Source: CANIZL01 sp043788645 (GTDB lineage Bacteria > Verrucomicrobiota > Verrucomicrobiia > Limisphaerales > UBA9464). From it: a stretch of DNA of 7,123 nucleotides. A program made the position numbers and the translations under genes. Shown here one piece after another: positions 6,548 to 7,123 of the stretch; positions within the stretch are counted from its first letter, which is position 1; the number at the start of each line of letters is the position of its first letter. The stretch is taken from positions 1 to 7,123 of the forward strand of contig JAYVTS010000306.1 of assembly GCA_043788645.1 (NCBI GenBank), in the 5' to 3' direction. The notes under the pieces are model-generated. The model made no database searches, was not told the DNA's origin, and saw only the letters and a list, made by a program, of their open reading frames with translations.

Positions 6548-6958
6548 ATGTCCTTGAAGCGAACCGTGACTCAGGTCCTTGTGCTAGCGGTGTTGTCGTG
6601 CGGCTCGGACATGCACTGGCACGCCTGGGGCGCGGACGGCGCGCTCTACGTGGTGGATGACGATGGTGAGAATTTCGGCGGGCCGCGTGCGTTCGCGCAT
6701 CTGCTCAAGGTGGAGGGTCGGCCCCCGGCGCAGCAGGCCCGTGTCGTGAGTCGCTTCCCGGGGCTTCAGCGCTATGCCATGCGGCGTCATCTATCTGTGA
6801 ACGGCGCGCTGGCTGTGGGCTCGCGGCTTTACGTCGCGGCGTATGAATACGACAGCCACGACCCAGCCCGCAAGGAACGCCGTTTCGTGGACAACAAGGT
6901 CGTGGCGGAGAAGGGCGACGACTTCTTCATAGCGATTCCTCCTCGCCTTCGGCAGTGA
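6548..6958 (+). CDS. Secreted or lipoprotein of unknown function, probably truncated
   Basis: An open frame of 136 codons from ATG 6548. Residues 1-19 form a short signal peptide (Lys-Arg, then VTQVLVLAVLSCGS); Cys18 sits in a weak lipobox, so it may be a lipoprotein. The mature part, 'MHWHAWGADGALYVVDDDGENFGG', 'FAHLLKVEGRPP' and 'GALAVGSRLYVAAYEYD', looks like the first blades of a propeller-like secreted protein that I recall from Verrucomicrobiota without a known function. After 'YDSHDPA' the character changes ('RRFVDNKVVAEKGDDFFIAIP') and the frame stops at 6956-6958, so the C-terminus is probably lost or replaced. No ribosome binding site is close to the ATG; an AGGAG lies about 19 bases away. 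The next gene starts 17 bases downstream. Confidence 0.5.
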   Translation: MSLKRTVTQVLVLAVLSCGSDMHWHAWGADGALYVVDDDGENFGGPRAFAHLLKVEGRPPAQQARVVSRFPGLQRYAMRRHLSVNGALAVGSRLYVAAYEYDSHDPARKERRFVDNKVVAEKGDDFFIAIPPRLRQ

Positions 6959-6975
6959 CGCGGTGCCCAAGAGTT

Positions 6976-7123
6976 ATGCGCACGATGCGGCTGCTGGCGA
7001 CGAGCACGGCGGAGCGGCGCAACACGGTGCGCATTCTGTTCTACGGGCAGTCCATCACCGAGCAGAAGTGGGCGAAGCGGGTGGAGGAGGATTTGCGGCG
7101 GCGGTTTCCGCACGCGAAACTAG
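6976..7123 (+). CDS. SGNH/GDSL-family esterase, N-terminal part, 3' partial
   Basis: This frame runs off the right edge. From ATG 6976 (or the ATG three codons later) it reads 'MRTMRLLATSTAERRNTVRI' and then 'LFYGQSITEQKW', a variant of block I of the SGNH hydrolase fold in which the nucleophile serine lies in G-Q-S rather than G-D-S (Ser codon 7051-7053). It continues 'RVEEDLRRRFPHAKL'. Similar proteins in Verrucomicrobiota are secreted esterases or lipases, possibly acting on acetylated polysaccharides. Oxyanion and catalytic Asp-His residues would lie beyond the window. No signal peptide is seen at this start. The frame stays open upstream to at least 6901 without recognisable signal sequence, so the N-terminus may also be truncated. 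Confidence 0.6.
   Translation, partial: MRTMRLLATSTAERRNTVRILFYGQSITEQKWAKRVEEDLRRRFPHAKL

Overview
The window most likely comes from a member of the Verrucomicrobiota (soil or freshwater, Limisphaerales/Pedosphaera-like). This is an inference from gene content recalled from known families, not from any search. The pointers are a signal peptidase I with a long N-terminal extension and large internal insertions, a secreted WPxFRGP-type PQQ-like beta-propeller, and remnants of a large beta-galactosidase-like hydrolase, ceramidase-like proteins and an SGNH esterase with the 'FYGQSIT' block. No RNA gene, CRISPR array, transposase or phage gene was seen.

Left part (1-4864). A TlpA-type thiol-disulfide protein runs off the left edge on the + strand. 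It converges on three minus-strand genes that look intact. In transcription order these are a secreted beta-propeller protein (3536-4837), signal peptidase I (1780-3135, start uncertain) and an SPFH/band-7 protein with an unusual C-terminal excisionase-like helix-turn-helix (500-1609). The gaps of about 400 and 474 bp between their chosen starts and stops mean they need not form a single operon. The common theme is the cell envelope: protein secretion and cleavage, envelope folding or redox, and membrane scaffolding. The gap between the propeller and the signal peptidase holds one doubtful + strand reading frame.

Right part (4948-7123). Everything is on the + strand, more GC-rich by eye, and almost nothing is intact. 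In order: the N-terminal end of a photolyase-like FAD-binding protein; a beta-galactosidase-like protein that starts abruptly and seems to have lost its catalytic middle in two in-frame jumps; two frameshifted pieces of ceramidase-like N-termini; the N-terminal part of a secreted protein of unknown function; and the start of an SGNH/GDSL hydrolase cut by the window edge. Each piece resembles a real protein family but joins the next within a few bases.

This string of fragments is the most striking thing in the window. It could be a decaying catabolic/esterase island or a collapsed metagenome assembly. The sequence alone cannot decide, but the abrupt joins, with reading frame kept at some of them, make assembly collapse a serious possibility. 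No convincing new biological system was found. The best candidates for real biology are the SPFH-HTH fusion and the altered signal peptidase active-site motif.
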